Below, piece after piece: positions 12,232 to 26,462 of a DNA stretch of 64,000 nt. Both the position numbers and the translations under genes were made by a program. Numbering within the stretch: position 1 is the first letter of the stretch; every line of letters starts with the position of its first letter. This DNA is from Trichoplax adhaerens (lineage: Eukaryota > Placozoa > Uniplacotomia > Trichoplacea > Trichoplacidae). The stretch is taken from the NCBI RefSeq assembly GCF_000150275.1, contig NW_002060948.1, positions 4,630,241-4,694,240 of the forward strand, given 5' to 3'. The notes beneath the pieces are model-generated. The model was not told the origin of the DNA. It worked only from the letters and a program-made list of their open reading frames with translations, and did no database searches.

Positions 12232-15200
12232 CCGGGACAGGATGGTACCAAAATGAATAACGGGCGTTATTTAATTAATATGACCTAGTATCCCAGTTTA
12301 GCTAATTAAATAAAATCTATATTAGTATACACTATACTCAAAAAAATAGCAAAATTGAAATGATAGTAAAACCAAGCACGAAAGGCGTATCCATTTGAAA
12401 CGCAATCAGGTTTACAGTAATCAGATCAAGTAGATATTTATTTATCTCATTAAGACATTTTCTATAATCTTTACAAATCAATTCTCTTTCGGATAAATTA
12501 TACTGTTATAGACAAATCTATTCAAATCGGAACTACATTAGACTATTTCTAGAGTATTTTGTAGCGTATTTTCTATACAGTAATTGCTGGACACTCACTT
12601 TGTTTCACACGCACTGAAATTATCTTAATTTAAAACAGCAATCAGATACCGTAATATTTCCACTCTCAATGAGACTGTCATTTAAAATTCAAGTATTGTT
12701 CATTTAAATACTTACTATGCCAGCAAAATACTTTGATAACCAGCTGCATTAGCAAATCAGATCAGATCATGTTTCAAATACATTACTTCAATGTTTAGTA
12801 AAGACTACTGAGGACATTAAAATTTCCTTCGATTACCAAAATGCTGCCCCATAAAACTGTACAGTACTGACTATAATATAAATGATTCGCTGACAGAAAG
12901 TAACAAATCCCCCTAATTTATTTCTTTTATTATGCAATATGTCTTCACTCTACACTATAATTATCTTCACGTGCAAAAAGAATAGAGGATGAATATATAA
13001 TGCACCGGAAAAACTGCATGATAATAACGGAATGGACTTAAAAACACTAGCCTGATTAAAATAATGACCATTACTTTTCTAATCTTTCAAATAAAAGTTT
13101 CTTGACTTAAGATTCTAATGTCATTCTGGACTAATACAAAGATAGAGTAAACTACACCTAACGAATCTTCAAGCTATGAATTAGTTCCATATTTACGGAA
13201 TCCTACAAATAAAACCAGCAATAGCCTGTCACCATTAAGCTAACAGTAACTCATATTCACTTAAAAATTATTGAGATCGTTACCAAAGCGTTCCATATCA
13301 CTTTAGTATCAATAAATAGTGAGAAATAAATCTACCAGATATGATCTAAAATCTAAACGAGAGACCAAAAGATCTTTGATGTGTTGCTTGCAATATAGTG
13401 TTTAAGAGAAACTTATTCGGCATAAACAATGAAATAATAGCACTTAGGATATAATAGCTATTGCAACATATACACATTTTTAATTGAAAGAAAACTAAAA
13501 AGTGGCTATACGATATTGCTTTGATTTCTTCTCTAAAATTCAAATTAGGATTATATGAAGTTTAGTGCGGCACGTTCGATAAGATCAGAAACAAGTAAGT
13601 AGTCTTGCTGTCTTCTAATGAAGTACCGTATTAGTGCGTTACCTGGTGAAAGTTATATAATTACCCATGCATAAATGTATTAAAAGCAAATTTTGAGTTA
13701 ACTGGATATGAGATAAAGTAAAGTTTCAAAAAAGATTTGATAAGACTTCTTTACTTATTAAAATGCGTACAGCTATATAAATTAATCTTTCTATATCTAG
13801 TTGCTTGCATAATCTTTTATTCTTATCTACAAGTATAGGGTATTTGGAGTGTACAATACAAAATTATACATTCGAACTTAACCTTATGATAGCAATGACA
13901 AAATTTTTGGTTGTAAAAATATGTATCATAACTTATACAGCGCTTACTTAAGAAATCTCTCGTTTTATGCCTGAAATATAACAGAATTAATTAATGGAAG
14001 ATATTAAAGCACAACCATCTAAATCTAAAATTTTGTATTTCTCTGTACGTTAAATATTTCCTAAATTTTTAGATATTTTTATCTTAATACAACTTATAAT
14101 CTGACTGCCATGGTCAACCAATTAGCTTACATGAACTTAGGTCATTATATTGCCGTTAAAAGATTTTACACCAAGTATTTGTTTAGCTATCAGTAGCTTC
14201 AGATAAGGGCGTATTTTTGAAGAAATTATTAGCTAGCATTTTATTTTGTAATAAATTTAACAAAAGTATATTAGAATATGAAATCTACGGTTATAGAGCT
14301 TTAAGTATGCCATTTCGCTAACACGTTTGATTACAGCATGTTTTGACTTTGTAACGTATTTATACTATTGCAGTAGTATTTCGGTTACAACAGCCTAAAA
14401 AATCATTTTCTATTCATTCGTTTATTTTATGTTAGCGAATAAAATAAATTTTTAAGAAAGTATTTGAATCTTGACAACCACGTGTAAGAAATGATTCAAA
14501 CTGTTTTATTTTAAATTAAATATAAACAAAATTTCCATTACACAGTTTTAGTAATCTTACTAATGTTAGTAACAAGACAATTTCATATAAAATTAAATAT
14601 TTTATACGCTGAACAAAAAGGTCTAATTTATTTCTCCATACGATTACTTTGATCGTAAATTATTCGTTTAAAATATGTGATACAGCATCTTGTGATCTTA
14701 AGGTTAATTTTGGCTAGCACCGGGATCGAAGATATCTAGAACACTGATTATGTGAAGGAAAGCACCAAAAATATCTAAGGTCTATCATTTTTAATGTGGA
14801 ATTTAATATCTTTCAACTAAGTAATAGCTAGTTAATTAACCTGATTCATATTTTACTTCTTTATAGCCACTAATCAAGACTTTAATAAACTAAAATAGCC
14901 AAGGTATATAACAGTAATAACGTAATCAATAACAATTTAGATGTAAATCTATCTTGGCATTCGATTAATTTAAGATTCACTTGCAAAATTGCAATAAATT
15001 CATCCTGATAACAGCATAGCTTTTAATGCCGTCAATACTTGAACTATTATCGTTTTCAGCAACTTAGAATGTTTTACTGTTAAAAGTGTCCTTACGTACC
15101 ATAACTTTTCATCCGCCCATCAGATCTCAAAATCTCTCTAGTAAATGTAAACGTTGACTTCAATATTGCTATGATAAGTAAGAAGTATTCTATAAAGATT

Positions 15201-17371
15201 TTAATCATTTGTTATAGCATGATGAGGGGCATATTTATAACCAAATAGCATTTTTACAATTCGCTTCTCTTTAAAACAACAGTTTTTGAAATTTATCTTT
15301 TTTATAACAAATTATGTTAATGTATTCAAAATCTGAAAACATCAATAATTCATGATTTTATGGTTGATTATCGCATCCGTCTGACTCATGACGATTTAGA
15401 AAAGTCATTTAGAAAGATTTTATAACTTTATATCAAAACGGTCCAATGCGACTTACAAGTAGTCTGAAAGTTTATATGTTATTCGACGAAATGATTTTAC
15501 TTGCATGCAAGAATATCATGCTTTTCAGATCATAATTGCCCCCAAAAATTGACAGTTTTCAATAAATTTTAATGGTAAGAAATTTCGACTCGCTTAACGT
15601 GTTAGTTCTTAATCCATCGCCATTTTAAGTCTTAGTGCTACGGTATTAAACCCTACATACCTGTAATTAATGCCCTACTTTCATCTAGTTTTAATAGTCA
15701 ACAATATCGCTTGCCGAAAATTAGCTATTATTAATTCGTAGCTCATTAATTTTATGTATACCACCTTATAACAGACTATTTTCCTGACAAAGGATCAAGC
15801 AAAGTATTTTGCTCTTCTAATTTACTACCGTTAGAAACTATCCTAGTTTCGGCCTGGAATTACTATTCTAGACTGAAGTCACCCAGGCAATCTTTACAAC
15901 ATCAAGCTACTTTAAATTTAATCCAACTAATTCGACCAAAGATATTTTACTGGTGAAAACTATAAAATAGCAACTACAAGTCAATAACAAAAGTATGATC
16001 AGCCTAACCTATACAAGTAAAAATCTACTACATGACAATTGTGTAATTTATACCACTATTCACGGTGTATTTGCTCTTTGACACATCTGTCATATTGTCT
16101 CTTACGGACAGTTGGCATATTGTTTATCTAAATTTTATATGATTACAATTTTTTGTGTACAGTGAGCAGCCGAGCGAAAACATATAATAGACGTCTCTAT
16201 ATTATGATTTATTTTTAGTAAGATTTCTTATAACACTGTTCGAAGATATCACTAGAGCTTGAGCGCTGAACTGGATGTTATCGTAGATATTAGAAACGTT
16301 GTAAGTAAGAAACCACTTTAATTTTATTGCTGTAACAGTAAACCATAAATATTAATAGGCATCTTATCACATCAATCGATTAAATAATTAAGTTTATAAA
16401 GAATTGTAAGAGATAAGAAAGCATTGTCTTAACAGTATTATCTAAGCCCTAATCTCATAGATTACAGTTCCGAAATGAAAAACTTGTCTGCAATTGAGGT
16501 ATCAAATAACAGACTTTATGAATTATAATTATGAGTTCAACATAGCAAATTAATTGCGAAATTTCCACTTCATATCACGCAATAATTATTCTATTGTTCA
16601 TTTATTGTTTGTTTCTCAGCATTGTGCTGCGTACATCCCAGAATTGGATTTCAAGACTAACTAGTGAGATCCTCTAATAAGGCAGTTCAACACTATACCT
16701 TTGCAAATGTTATTTAGTTAGTTAAAAACTTGTGGCTAAATTACATTAATAATTACCGTAGACTTTTTAAGTTAGATTCGACTGTATCCGATTTACAATA
16801 GGCATTGCGAAGCTACTTCTGTAATTCATTGAAATTATTACATTCTTATTACAAGTTGTTAAAACATCTTGAACAGATTCTAAAGCTATTAATTTACCTG
16901 TCGTTGATTATAATTACCGAGTGTAGTGCAAATCTAAATTTGGCAAAGATGAAGATTGTAAGATTGAGTTAAACTATTCTCGTATAGCCTTAGAATCTTA
17001 ATCTTGACAATATTTGGGGTTGCACCATACCGAGCAAGCGATCATTCCAATCTATTAATCAGTTTAGAAATCACTGCAATGCATAGAAAGAAAGAGTCTG
17101 GGCAAAGACATCTGGATTATTTAACAAATGAAATAAAAATAGTCCTTGACAATAAGGTAAAGAAACATTGATTCGACTTTAACTGATGGTGCAACCAGCA
17201 AACTCGCACTGATAATTCAATTGAAATATTTACTTTTGAGTGCAATAAATTCTTATACTTTAAATCAGATTATTAAGCATTGATATTACTTTAATTTTAC
17301 TGCATCTTTTAAACGTTATCAATATTGAGCCGGTGATGTAAATTAATTAATATACGATAATAGTCTAGCAT
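12232..17371. other. Intergenic, no gene seen
   Basis: About 5 kb between LTR-2 copy b and the 3' end of GPCR-B. It is AT-rich with many stops. The 65-codon minus-strand frame near 13346-13543 has no domain or splice signals that I can support. No repeats, tRNA or CRISPR-like structures were noticed. Confidence 0.55.
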
Positions 17372-19097
17372 CTACTTCGGAGCTGTTAAGTTTGGCAGGA
17401 CAGTAATAGCACTGACAGTGTTACGAACTACCATACGTTTAATATTAGCATTATCATCATTATATGTACCAAATGAATCATTATATCTCCTTATTAGAGT
17501 TTGTAGAATTTGCTGACGATATTTTTTGTGATTAAAAAGATATATTAATGGGTTAGCAAAAGCGCTAATACTTGCAGTAGTTGCAGCAATTATTCGCGTG
17601 ACAGTAATATATAATCGATTATTTTCATCGCCAAGCAAACCTATACCAATAGCAAGAGACGGAATATAGCTAATAAAGAATGTTCCTATGACCATAGTGC
17701 CATTCTAGTCAAGATAATAAGGAAGAAATTATGAAGAAAGACCATTGGTTTATAAAAAAATAGCATCTAAAACATTATTTATAGCTAACTTCTGCTTAGT
17801 ACTAATAAATAAATTTTTCTAATATTCCGATTTATATTACTTATCAAAAATTCATATGTAAATTATTAAATATATGGTGCTTACTCTTAAAATGCTCCTG
17901 TGGAGAGATTTATTGGATCCAGTAGTAAAGGCAGTTGCACGAGAACTAACTTTGTTCCTTACAACAAAATATGAAGATATAGCCAAAATCGCTGCTAAAA
18001 ATACTAGGAAAGCATTCCATGTAACCATTGGAACAGTTATTAGATTAATTATTCGCATAGAATTTGACTCAAACCCTGCATTGGCCTACAGTTAAAAATA
18101 TTTGGTAATCTTATATTTAGCTAGGGGTGCAGTAATAGTGGTTGTAAAGGTTAAAAGTGCGATAAAAAATTAAATAGTTTATGCACAGCCAAATATTAAT
18201 TATATTATTTATACAAATGGTTGTAATTTATCATTTTATAATCACTTTTGCTAGTTAAATGTGAATCTAAAAAGTTTTTAATTATAATATCTAGTATATA
18301 GTGATTTTAGCATTAAAGAAACTTTGAAATTATTCTATTTTTTAAATCTGATGTTAAAAAAATCTAATGTAAAATAAAGTCATTGCAGCTTAGCGTGTAT
18401 ATAGATAACCCTATGAAGTCGGTAAATAGGGCAATTTTTACTTCTTAATATCGGATTAATTTAGAACTAAAAATGATTATAAATCTATAACTAGATTATT
18501 TTTAAGTCATAATGAGTAATTGCAATTCAAGCTCTCTAAGTTTAACTTTAAAATATCCATTTAAACTTTACTAGTTACCTGAATTCCGAAGCAGCTAAAG
18601 TTCAGTGGTATAAACTGATATTTAAGAAAGTTAGGGAACATAAAGCACACCGTCACAATAGAAATAAAAAGTGATGCTATATTGTAATATTTTTTCCTTC
18701 TTCTTGGCAATAATTTACGGATAATCTGCCTTTGAGATACAGCGACAACCCTTTCAGTACTTAGCATGCATAAGAAACCACAATTCAAGGATGCAGATGA
18801 TGTTGCCAACATTTGGGTTAAGATGCACGCGTATTGTCGAAAATGACTCGTTGCCACGATAGTAATTATCAATGACGGCATATAACAGCAGCATGTTATT
18901 AAATCAGTAATAGCTAGATAGTAGAGTAATAAGTTGTAAACAGATTCATTAGAAATACTGTAGCATTTCGGTTTTAATAGTTTAATAACGGTGATGTTGC
19001 CAGCTATACCCAGAAACATGAATAAGCAAAGTACCATGGATACAAGAGATACCAAAACGTTGGGCAATGGCAGGTAATATAAACTAGTAGAATTCAT
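17372..19097 (-). CDS. Class A (rhodopsin-like) GPCR, GPCR-B, 3 exons
   Basis: Orphan plasma-membrane receptor, closest in this window to GPCR-A. Exons on the minus strand are 18579-19097, 17885-18085 and 17372-17704, all phase 0, giving 350 residues. Introns are 493 and 180 bp; exon 2 (201 nt) and intron 2 (180 bp) match GPCR-A in length, which points to a tandem duplication. Landmarks: sequon at N2, GN at 33-34, D65, C91 with C169, P192 with WN at 196-197 in TM5, NPLIY at 291-295. Oddities: ERV at 115-117 instead of DRY, SYIP at 252-255 instead of CWxP, and no tryptophan in TM4 where the other two have one. The basic cluster PRRRKK at 131-136 marks intracellular loop 2. The C-tail is about 55 residues. 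The frame is intact, so I take it as functional. Ligand and G-protein coupling cannot be inferred. Confidence 0.9.
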
Positions 19098-22000
19098 TTT
19101 ACAACTTTGTAATGCAACTTTGTAATGCCTACCACGGCACCGCGCATAACCAAAGATCGAAATGTATTTGCACGCAATAGAATTTTCTCAGCAGGTAGTG
19201 AACTATTGACTAAGTCCTATAAAATTAAACATAAAGATTCTTATGACGATACCAGTCTCTCCTTTACAGCATGAACTAATAAAATTATTTAAAAGTAAAG
19301 CTATTTCAGCAATATGATAAAGAAGTTTAAAATAACGGCATTAACTGATCTTGTATTACTTAAATACTTAAAGTAATTCAATTGATGAAATATCATTACT
19401 AAAATAGGCTGTAAATAATTTTAAGCTATCCTATAGAAACAATGTGTTTATTCGAACATCTTAAGTAATTGGATTGGTTAGAATATTTAAATATCCTACC
19501 GATAATGACGTAGATAATATTAATAACTGTACTCTCTCCGGCTTCTTGATGGATCCGAATAAGTTAATAATGGATCAATACGTTCAGTATTATCTGATTA
19601 TTAAGAAGCTATTCTAGAATGATTCGAAACAGGATTTGCCACAGGCAGTAATTAATTCATTGTTTATTATTGAAGAATGGAAAAATTATCTATCCAAAAA
19701 TATAATAATGTAAAATAGAATGGAAAAATTAAAGATAAAGCTGTTGATTAATAATATAATACAATAATGTCAAAACTTAATTGCAGTAACCTTGATATAG
19801 TATAAGATTGCTCAGAATTATTTTTAATGACAATGGCTCTATGCATGCCATCTTATCCTCCAAATATAATTTTCACATCATAATACTTTCTGACAAATAA
19901 CATAATGGAGTCAGCCTACTTCTAATTAAAAATTTAAAATACTGCTAAGATATACAGCCAAAACTTTTAATAAAATATGGGGGTATTTTTTTGCTCTTAC
20001 GTTGAATATCGCTGCTCGAGACTTGGCATACCACGGCAAAAATTTTAAATAGCGTAAAAATTATCCCATTCCGTATACAGCTGTGCCAAATATAAAAAGT
20101 ATCCGCCCTAAAGTAGTCAGACTATGAAAATATGCGTTTAGTATAGATTTCGTAATAAGATAATCGTGTAAGATTTTAAATAGGGGTTGATCTAAGATCT
20201 TTGATTAACCCTATAAATAGTAATTACGAATCTACAGAAGAAATTATTTAGCACCATATATGCTGTAAATTATACATTAACTTCGAAAGAATGTAACCAA
20301 AAGACTTCTTGCATTACATTAATACACTTGTTTAAGAAAGTATTTTATCTAATGAGTGTTATCTCATTACATTGATTCAGACGAAATGATTATTTAACTC
20401 TATGACTAATAGCCATGTTGATGAACGTAATATTGCGGAAATATTTAAATACATGGGCCTAGATACCCTCTGGGCTAATTTACAAATTGCTTGTTATTAA
20501 AGAAACATCATAAAAAGAATATTCATAACAGGAAATTTTCGAGATATTTTTGGAAATTGAGATGATAAATATAATTCGCGTCACTAACACTTCAGTTCAA
20601 TGGATCAGCTTTATACATAACGGGTGTTAAAAATCAGTCAATACAACCAAATCTTCCTTAGTCCTACATATAACATTATACTGTGGTCATAAATCCTAAT
20701 TTGCAACATGAAAAAATGCAATAAAGGAACTACACTTTCTTAATTCGAAAGCTTTTTACTTAGTGACTTTACTCTTCACTCTATTACTACACTCTCTACG
20801 CTGTTATTTAAAATGTAAATTAATTATTAGGCATTTACGGTGACATATTATCCTGTCCATATAGTGTACAGCTGATTCATTTAATAGGACTGCTGTATTA
20901 CTTTATCTGTTAGCTAGATTTATACGACTGAATCATGTGATTGTAACGGAATAAACGTAATTTTTTGCCGTAAGAAATACGATTTCATGTGTGCATTAAA
21001 CCCTTTGAAGTTCTAGAATAATTCTCGTATATGTCAAATATCATTACTATGTGCCTTTAGAACTAACAGTTATATAATAAAATATCTTTAAAATTTTGTA
21101 TTCAAAACAACGATCTCAAGTAAAACTTTATATCATTAGATAGTGCATATTTCAGATTTATAGTATGATACGCTTGGAACATTTTAGAGGAGTTCTCGCT
21201 TTATTACCAAACAAAATATAAAATTTGTTTTAATTCTAGCTCGGTTTAGAAGAAGAAGAATCTTAAAACATATATCTTACAAAAATATTGTAAGGGAATT
21301 TGCAAGATTTTCTTAAGTGAAATAATTTAATGTTTATTAGCATTAAGCCTGTAATATTTTAATCTTGACATCTATCATTATATAGTACGCGTATAAGAGG
21401 ATTTTACTCCAATTTATAATTTCTGTAATTAAATTATGTATCGATGAAAGAGGGCATATAAATATCTAATATAATTATATGTAGTATATGAAAACATCGA
21501 CTGTGCCTTAAATGGTAGGATTTCAGAGTGTTGTATTATTTGTGAAACTTACGTTTGGATATAAACAATTGCCTCTAAATTGCGATGATCGACAATCAAT
21601 AGCATTTATTATATTTACTTACTGTAGTACGAGTTTATATCTTCCTAAATATGATAGAAAAGTTGATCATGGTATTTAAATTCCTCATTAAACTTTAATG
21701 ACATCCAATTCGTTACTATTCTAAAAAATATAGAAGGATTTTTATTTATTATGTTATATATGCAAATACTCTAATCATGTTATCTAGAAATATTGTTACC
21801 TAGATTAAAAATGTATATGTAAAATTTCCTGGGGCTTAGAATACTGTCAGGTGAGCCATAATTATATTTCGCAAAATTTATTGAATTCTGCAATCTTTCC
21901 AAATGTAGCGCTGACTGACTGCAAAGCGTAATCGTACAATACTGATCAATTTCGAAGTCTATGTAACTTTTTATTCGTTCCATTCGCGATTAAGTAAGTC

Positions 22001-23761
22001 TATTTACAACAATCTATTCTTTAATACCTTGATAAAATGTCAAAATATTTCTTAATGTTTACTTGCAAAGATTTTTAATTGATACAGTGATTGCTGAGCG
22101 TGCAGTGCTAGATAGAATATATATATTTAGCATAGATTTTTCTATGTGAATAACTTGACTTCATATACGTCTACAGCAAAACAGTAGTAAATTGTATGTT
22201 CAACAATAGGGGCAAAAGTTTATTAACTTTAGGAATATAGAACTGATATTACGTTTATAATAGCTGTTATACTAGCACAACGATAAATATAATAGATTAG
22301 GCAAAATACTAAACTACCGGATGTAAGAAAGTCGTAATTTGCAATTCGAAGCTCATTTACTCTAAAATAATTTCAACTTTAATTATTCTAGCAACCCCAA
22401 CAGCATTCATTAACGATGTAATAATAACTCTTTAATTTCAATTCTATTAATAAATATAAGAATTTCAAAATCTCTAAGCTATACTGGTTCAAGTTAACAA
22501 ATATCAAAACAAATAGATGATAGCTATAATCACGTACAATTATCACAATCCTCGCTTATGGTATAGATTTCGTAAAGAAACTCTCGTGCAAGTGTTATAT
22601 TATAACTCGGGCTACTTCCTAGTGTTTTCAGTCTCTATGCGATAGATATATGAGAACTCGTTTTCTCGGCTGTACTCCACAGATGATTGATAAACTATTA
22701 CTCTTTTCTTTACGTTACGACTCCAGAACGCTTCTTAAGCAACTGCCACTTTTATTTTACAACCACGCACGCTTGAACAGATTTCTACGGTAAATGCTTG
22801 TGTTGACTGGCTTGAATACATATTTTTACAAATTATATTAACGGATTTATACAATTACTAAATTGATGCGAGCAGGTAGATATTCTGGAAGTTAAGGTAC
22901 TGAAATACTCTTCCTCCGTCCATAATTCCATATATGGCTTGATTATAATATTACAGCCTAGCACACCTTTTAGTCTTCAGTAAATTAACTTGCAATAGTT
23001 CTATATCATGATTCTACTACTAAAGAATTTACTTGTACCAGCCTAGCAAAACTAAACATGACCTTATCTAGATTATTCTTAAGTATTAATAAGCAATTAG
23101 CCGGTAACGCAGTACCGTAACAACAATACATCACAATTTACAAGGAACAGAAACATCATTACGTAAGGAAAGCTGCAGCAGTCTTGTGTGACATATATGC
23201 CAATTTTGCCGGTAAATAACATTCATGACCAACGTTATTCCATAAGAGACTATTTCATCAAGAATTTCTGCCCAGTAGTGTTGGAAAACAACATTCATCA
23301 CCACTGTTATTCTATATCAAGCTATTTATCAGTAGAATTTTACCAATTTTGAAATTAGTAATACTAAATTGTATCCAGTATGATTAAATTATATTTACCT
23401 AACATGTACCAATATTACATTCATACCTTTTAATAGTTTGAGAGACGGTCAGGTCTAGAGAGACCACACCAGAAAAACTTATACGAACTTGTTTTGTTTT
23501 TGCTAGGCAACGGTTTTCTTAATAACAATAATTACTAAATAAAATTCCTTATTACAATAAGATAGTATTTAATACTAAACATTGGAATTATCTAATTGTT
23601 AAAATACTGTATCTCGAACTGTACATAAATTAAATTGCACCATAAAGCTGTAACGATAGCATGGGGAGAAAATAATAAACACAATTCAATTTCGAGATAA
23701 ACACTAAAAATGTGTCACCGGGAAGTGAATTGGCAAATGTCGAATGAAAAATATTACTAGG
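19098..23761. other. Intergenic, no gene seen
   Basis: About 4.7 kb upstream of GPCR-B. No coding region is supported; the 67-codon minus-strand frame at 21780-21983 has no recognisable motif. A short phrase (tatagatttcgta) occurs near 20148 and again near 22563, but the similarity does not extend far enough to define a repeat. Confidence 0.5.
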
Positions 23762-24311
23762 AGTAATATAACTTAGTATTGTGATTGTAGACTGTTAGCC
23801 ATCTTTAGTATAATGTACGGTAGATATTTATCCTAAGAGATATTTGGTAGCCATAACTATAGACTGTAGTAGTATAGACTCTGTGCTAGAGTATAGATGA
23901 CTATATACGGTAAGGTGGTGAGTTACTAATAAGGCTATAGGTAAAAATAGAACTGTAAATCATATATTAGGATATGGTTAATTCATTGTACTTTGGCTGG
24001 TGTGAATAATGTCTACGTAAGTACTGTAGTCGTATCCATATTGGATTAATGATGGTCCGCAGCAGAATAGTGTTACTAAGAATAATTTTACTATGTGTAA
24101 TATAAGGTAAAAGGTTGCCATGCGGATTGTAGCTGCGAATACTACGGAAAGTATAAAAGCATGCAACTTTAGATTATTCAGTTAGTTCGTTGTAGAAGTC
24201 TTTAGTAGTAGTGTTCGGCTAGAGTAGAGCTGTGTAGTTAATCTTTGTATAAGATTCAATAAAGCCCTTATTTTTCTAAAATTTGGAATTTCGTGATTGG
24301 TATATATCACA
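23762..24311 (+). mobile_element. LTR-2 copy c, solo LTR (550 bp)
   Basis: Same orientation as copy b and nearly identical along its length, with the same TATA box and AATAAA order. The left terminus has changed (AGTAATATAAC instead of TGTAATGTAAC). The right end still reads TATATATCACA. Unlike copies a and b, the flanking 5-mers (CTAGG and GCCCT) do not match, so either the duplication has decayed or this LTR formed by recombination between elements at different sites. The minus-strand 62-codon frame at 23978-24166 is antisense to it and not called. Confidence 0.68.
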
Positions 24312-26133
24312 GCCCTAATAAAATATTTTATTTCTAATAGTAGTTAAAAACTGATTATTAATTATTTTTATTAAATATTATGGTAGCCAAATTAGATTAT
24401 GAAATATTTATATAACTAGATTAACGGCTGGACTCCCTCTAAAAATGCCACCCATCGAGGTACCTCACATTTCCATTTAGCATATGATACCGTCACTGGA
24501 AACTTTGCGAAGTGTACAATAACGAACAACATAATGCAACGTAACTCTCACCACTTTTCATCGATCATTATCCTACTCATATACTCTATCAGCCATTTTA
24601 AACTTATTACTACGCTATCAGTATATTTTTAATAATTAAGATGTTCATATAATTAAATTATTATATAAAGACATTTAAAGTAATAAACAATTTCTTATAT
24701 AATGTTATCACGATTACGGCCTCTATCTAGCTTCTATATTTCAAATACCTATTGGCAAAATATTACTATTCAGCCATTATATCATAACAATTTATTTTAT
24801 CACTAACAACAGTAATTCCTAAAGTAGTGCTTTATATTTCTTAGGTGTTCAAAATAAAATGTTATCGTAATCTTATTACGGTTTCAGGTTTACCGTAAAT
24901 AAAATATTGTAGCATAGATAATATCAAAATATTTAGATTAAATATTATCATATGATGTAAAATTGTGTAGTTAACTTGCTAATGGGTTTCCTTTAGCGAC
25001 TATGAAAACTCAATTTGTTTAGTAGGTGTAAAAGCGTAATAATTTACAGTAGATATGATCACACGTATTGGTGTGAGATGTTATATATTAAATCGTACTA
25101 AGTTGCTAATTGCAGCAAGAGTAATAAACGTTCAATATTATTTAACACACATTGGTTTAATATTAATTAATATGAAGTATACTTTATAGAAAATTGGAAA
25201 ATTATAGAGTTACATAGGTGAAATTTTGAATAACTATATAAGGGATTATCTTAATATTTAAAAAGAAGAATAAATCTCAGTTGCTTAGTGGAGCACGATC
25301 CTATTCAAATAAATAAACTATTTTTATATATCTGCTAAAGCTTCCTGAAAATGTGTACTGTTGATTAAGGTCTCATGCTGATTATGTAAAACTAGTGATG
25401 CTCAATAGCAGCAGTACATTACAATGAAAGTTTAACGCACAGTTAAACCAGAAAGAGTTAATCATATCACAAGCACGATTATTATAACTACATATCTAAG
25501 TTACTTTAATGACTGTGATAAAGCTATAAAAAATTAAATGTCTAGCCGATAAGTATTATTAACTAGTTGAGTTTAGATTAAAATTATATCATGTTTGCCT
25601 ATTAGGTCTAAATGGGTAAGAATAAATAATAATATTCTTAAATAATGGTGAATTAATTATTTAATTATGGTAAACAAGAATATTTTTTAAATGCAGTCGT
25701 ACAGTAATTAAACATGTTGCAATGATCTATCCGGCTTAACTAGGATGAATGTAAAGAGAAGAAAATGAACTAGTTATGATCTAGTGGACAATATAATCAT
25801 TAAAGTCTGATTACCGTTGATCTATAGACACTAATGGATAAGATTAATGCGATAGTATTTCCTAAAAGGATAATATAGCTTTCAACAATGACACTAGACG
25901 TGACTTTCTAAGCGTATAATAGTTGGTAATGACGACTGAGCAAAGATTAATATTCAAAAATAATTGCAATAACCGCTATTTATTAAGCCGTTTTAAATAA
26001 TAAAATCAAAACTAATATGTTACAGACAAAAATGGCCTCCAAATGTGCAAGTCTGGATGACTTCTTTAACATAATTTTAAGGCTTAGCTAACAGAATGAA
26101 GAGTAGCGATAGAGTACGTTCACAGAGAGTAGG
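24312..26133. other. Intergenic, no gene seen
   Basis: AT-rich sequence without an open frame or recognised motif. No repeat relationship to other parts of the window was noticed. Confidence 0.5.
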
Positions 26134-26462
26134 TGTCACAAACCAGCTTCGTGACAAGGATAACGTAAAACAAATCTCTAAATTACTATAGTCTCCGGGA
26201 ATCAGTATCCCTTAACTACCTCACTAGAACTTAGACGCCTTTGATTCTACGTTAAACTCAACTAGACAATTGAGAACTGCTTTATTCAACTATCTGACGG
26301 GCTTATATACCCTTCTACAGCAGCTAACATTCACAAGTCATCTTATAAAAATACTTGGGTGAGAACATCTACTAACCAGTTTTTCACAGTCGGACTACAA
26401 TATGTCCATTCACATAATCATTTCAGCACACATTACAGCACAGCAATAAATTTACTGTAACA
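26134..26462 (-). mobile_element. Diverged, shortened LTR-1 relative
   Basis: The first bases (TGTCACAAACCAGCTTCGTG) resemble the minus-strand end of LTR-1. The middle keeps blocks matching LTR-1 in the same order: a TTAGACGCCT block near 26230, TACGTTAAAC near 26247, ACAATT and TTATT blocks, and a TATATAC segment near 26305. It ends near ACTGTAACA at 26462, like the other LTR-1 terminus. It is only about 330 bp and no flanking duplication is evident (GTAGG versus CATTT), so it is probably an old or internally deleted copy or a separate subfamily. The right boundary is uncertain. Confidence 0.5.

Noticed and set aside
17874-18095. 73-codon plus-strand frame
   Set aside because: Antisense shadow of exon 2 of GPCR-B.
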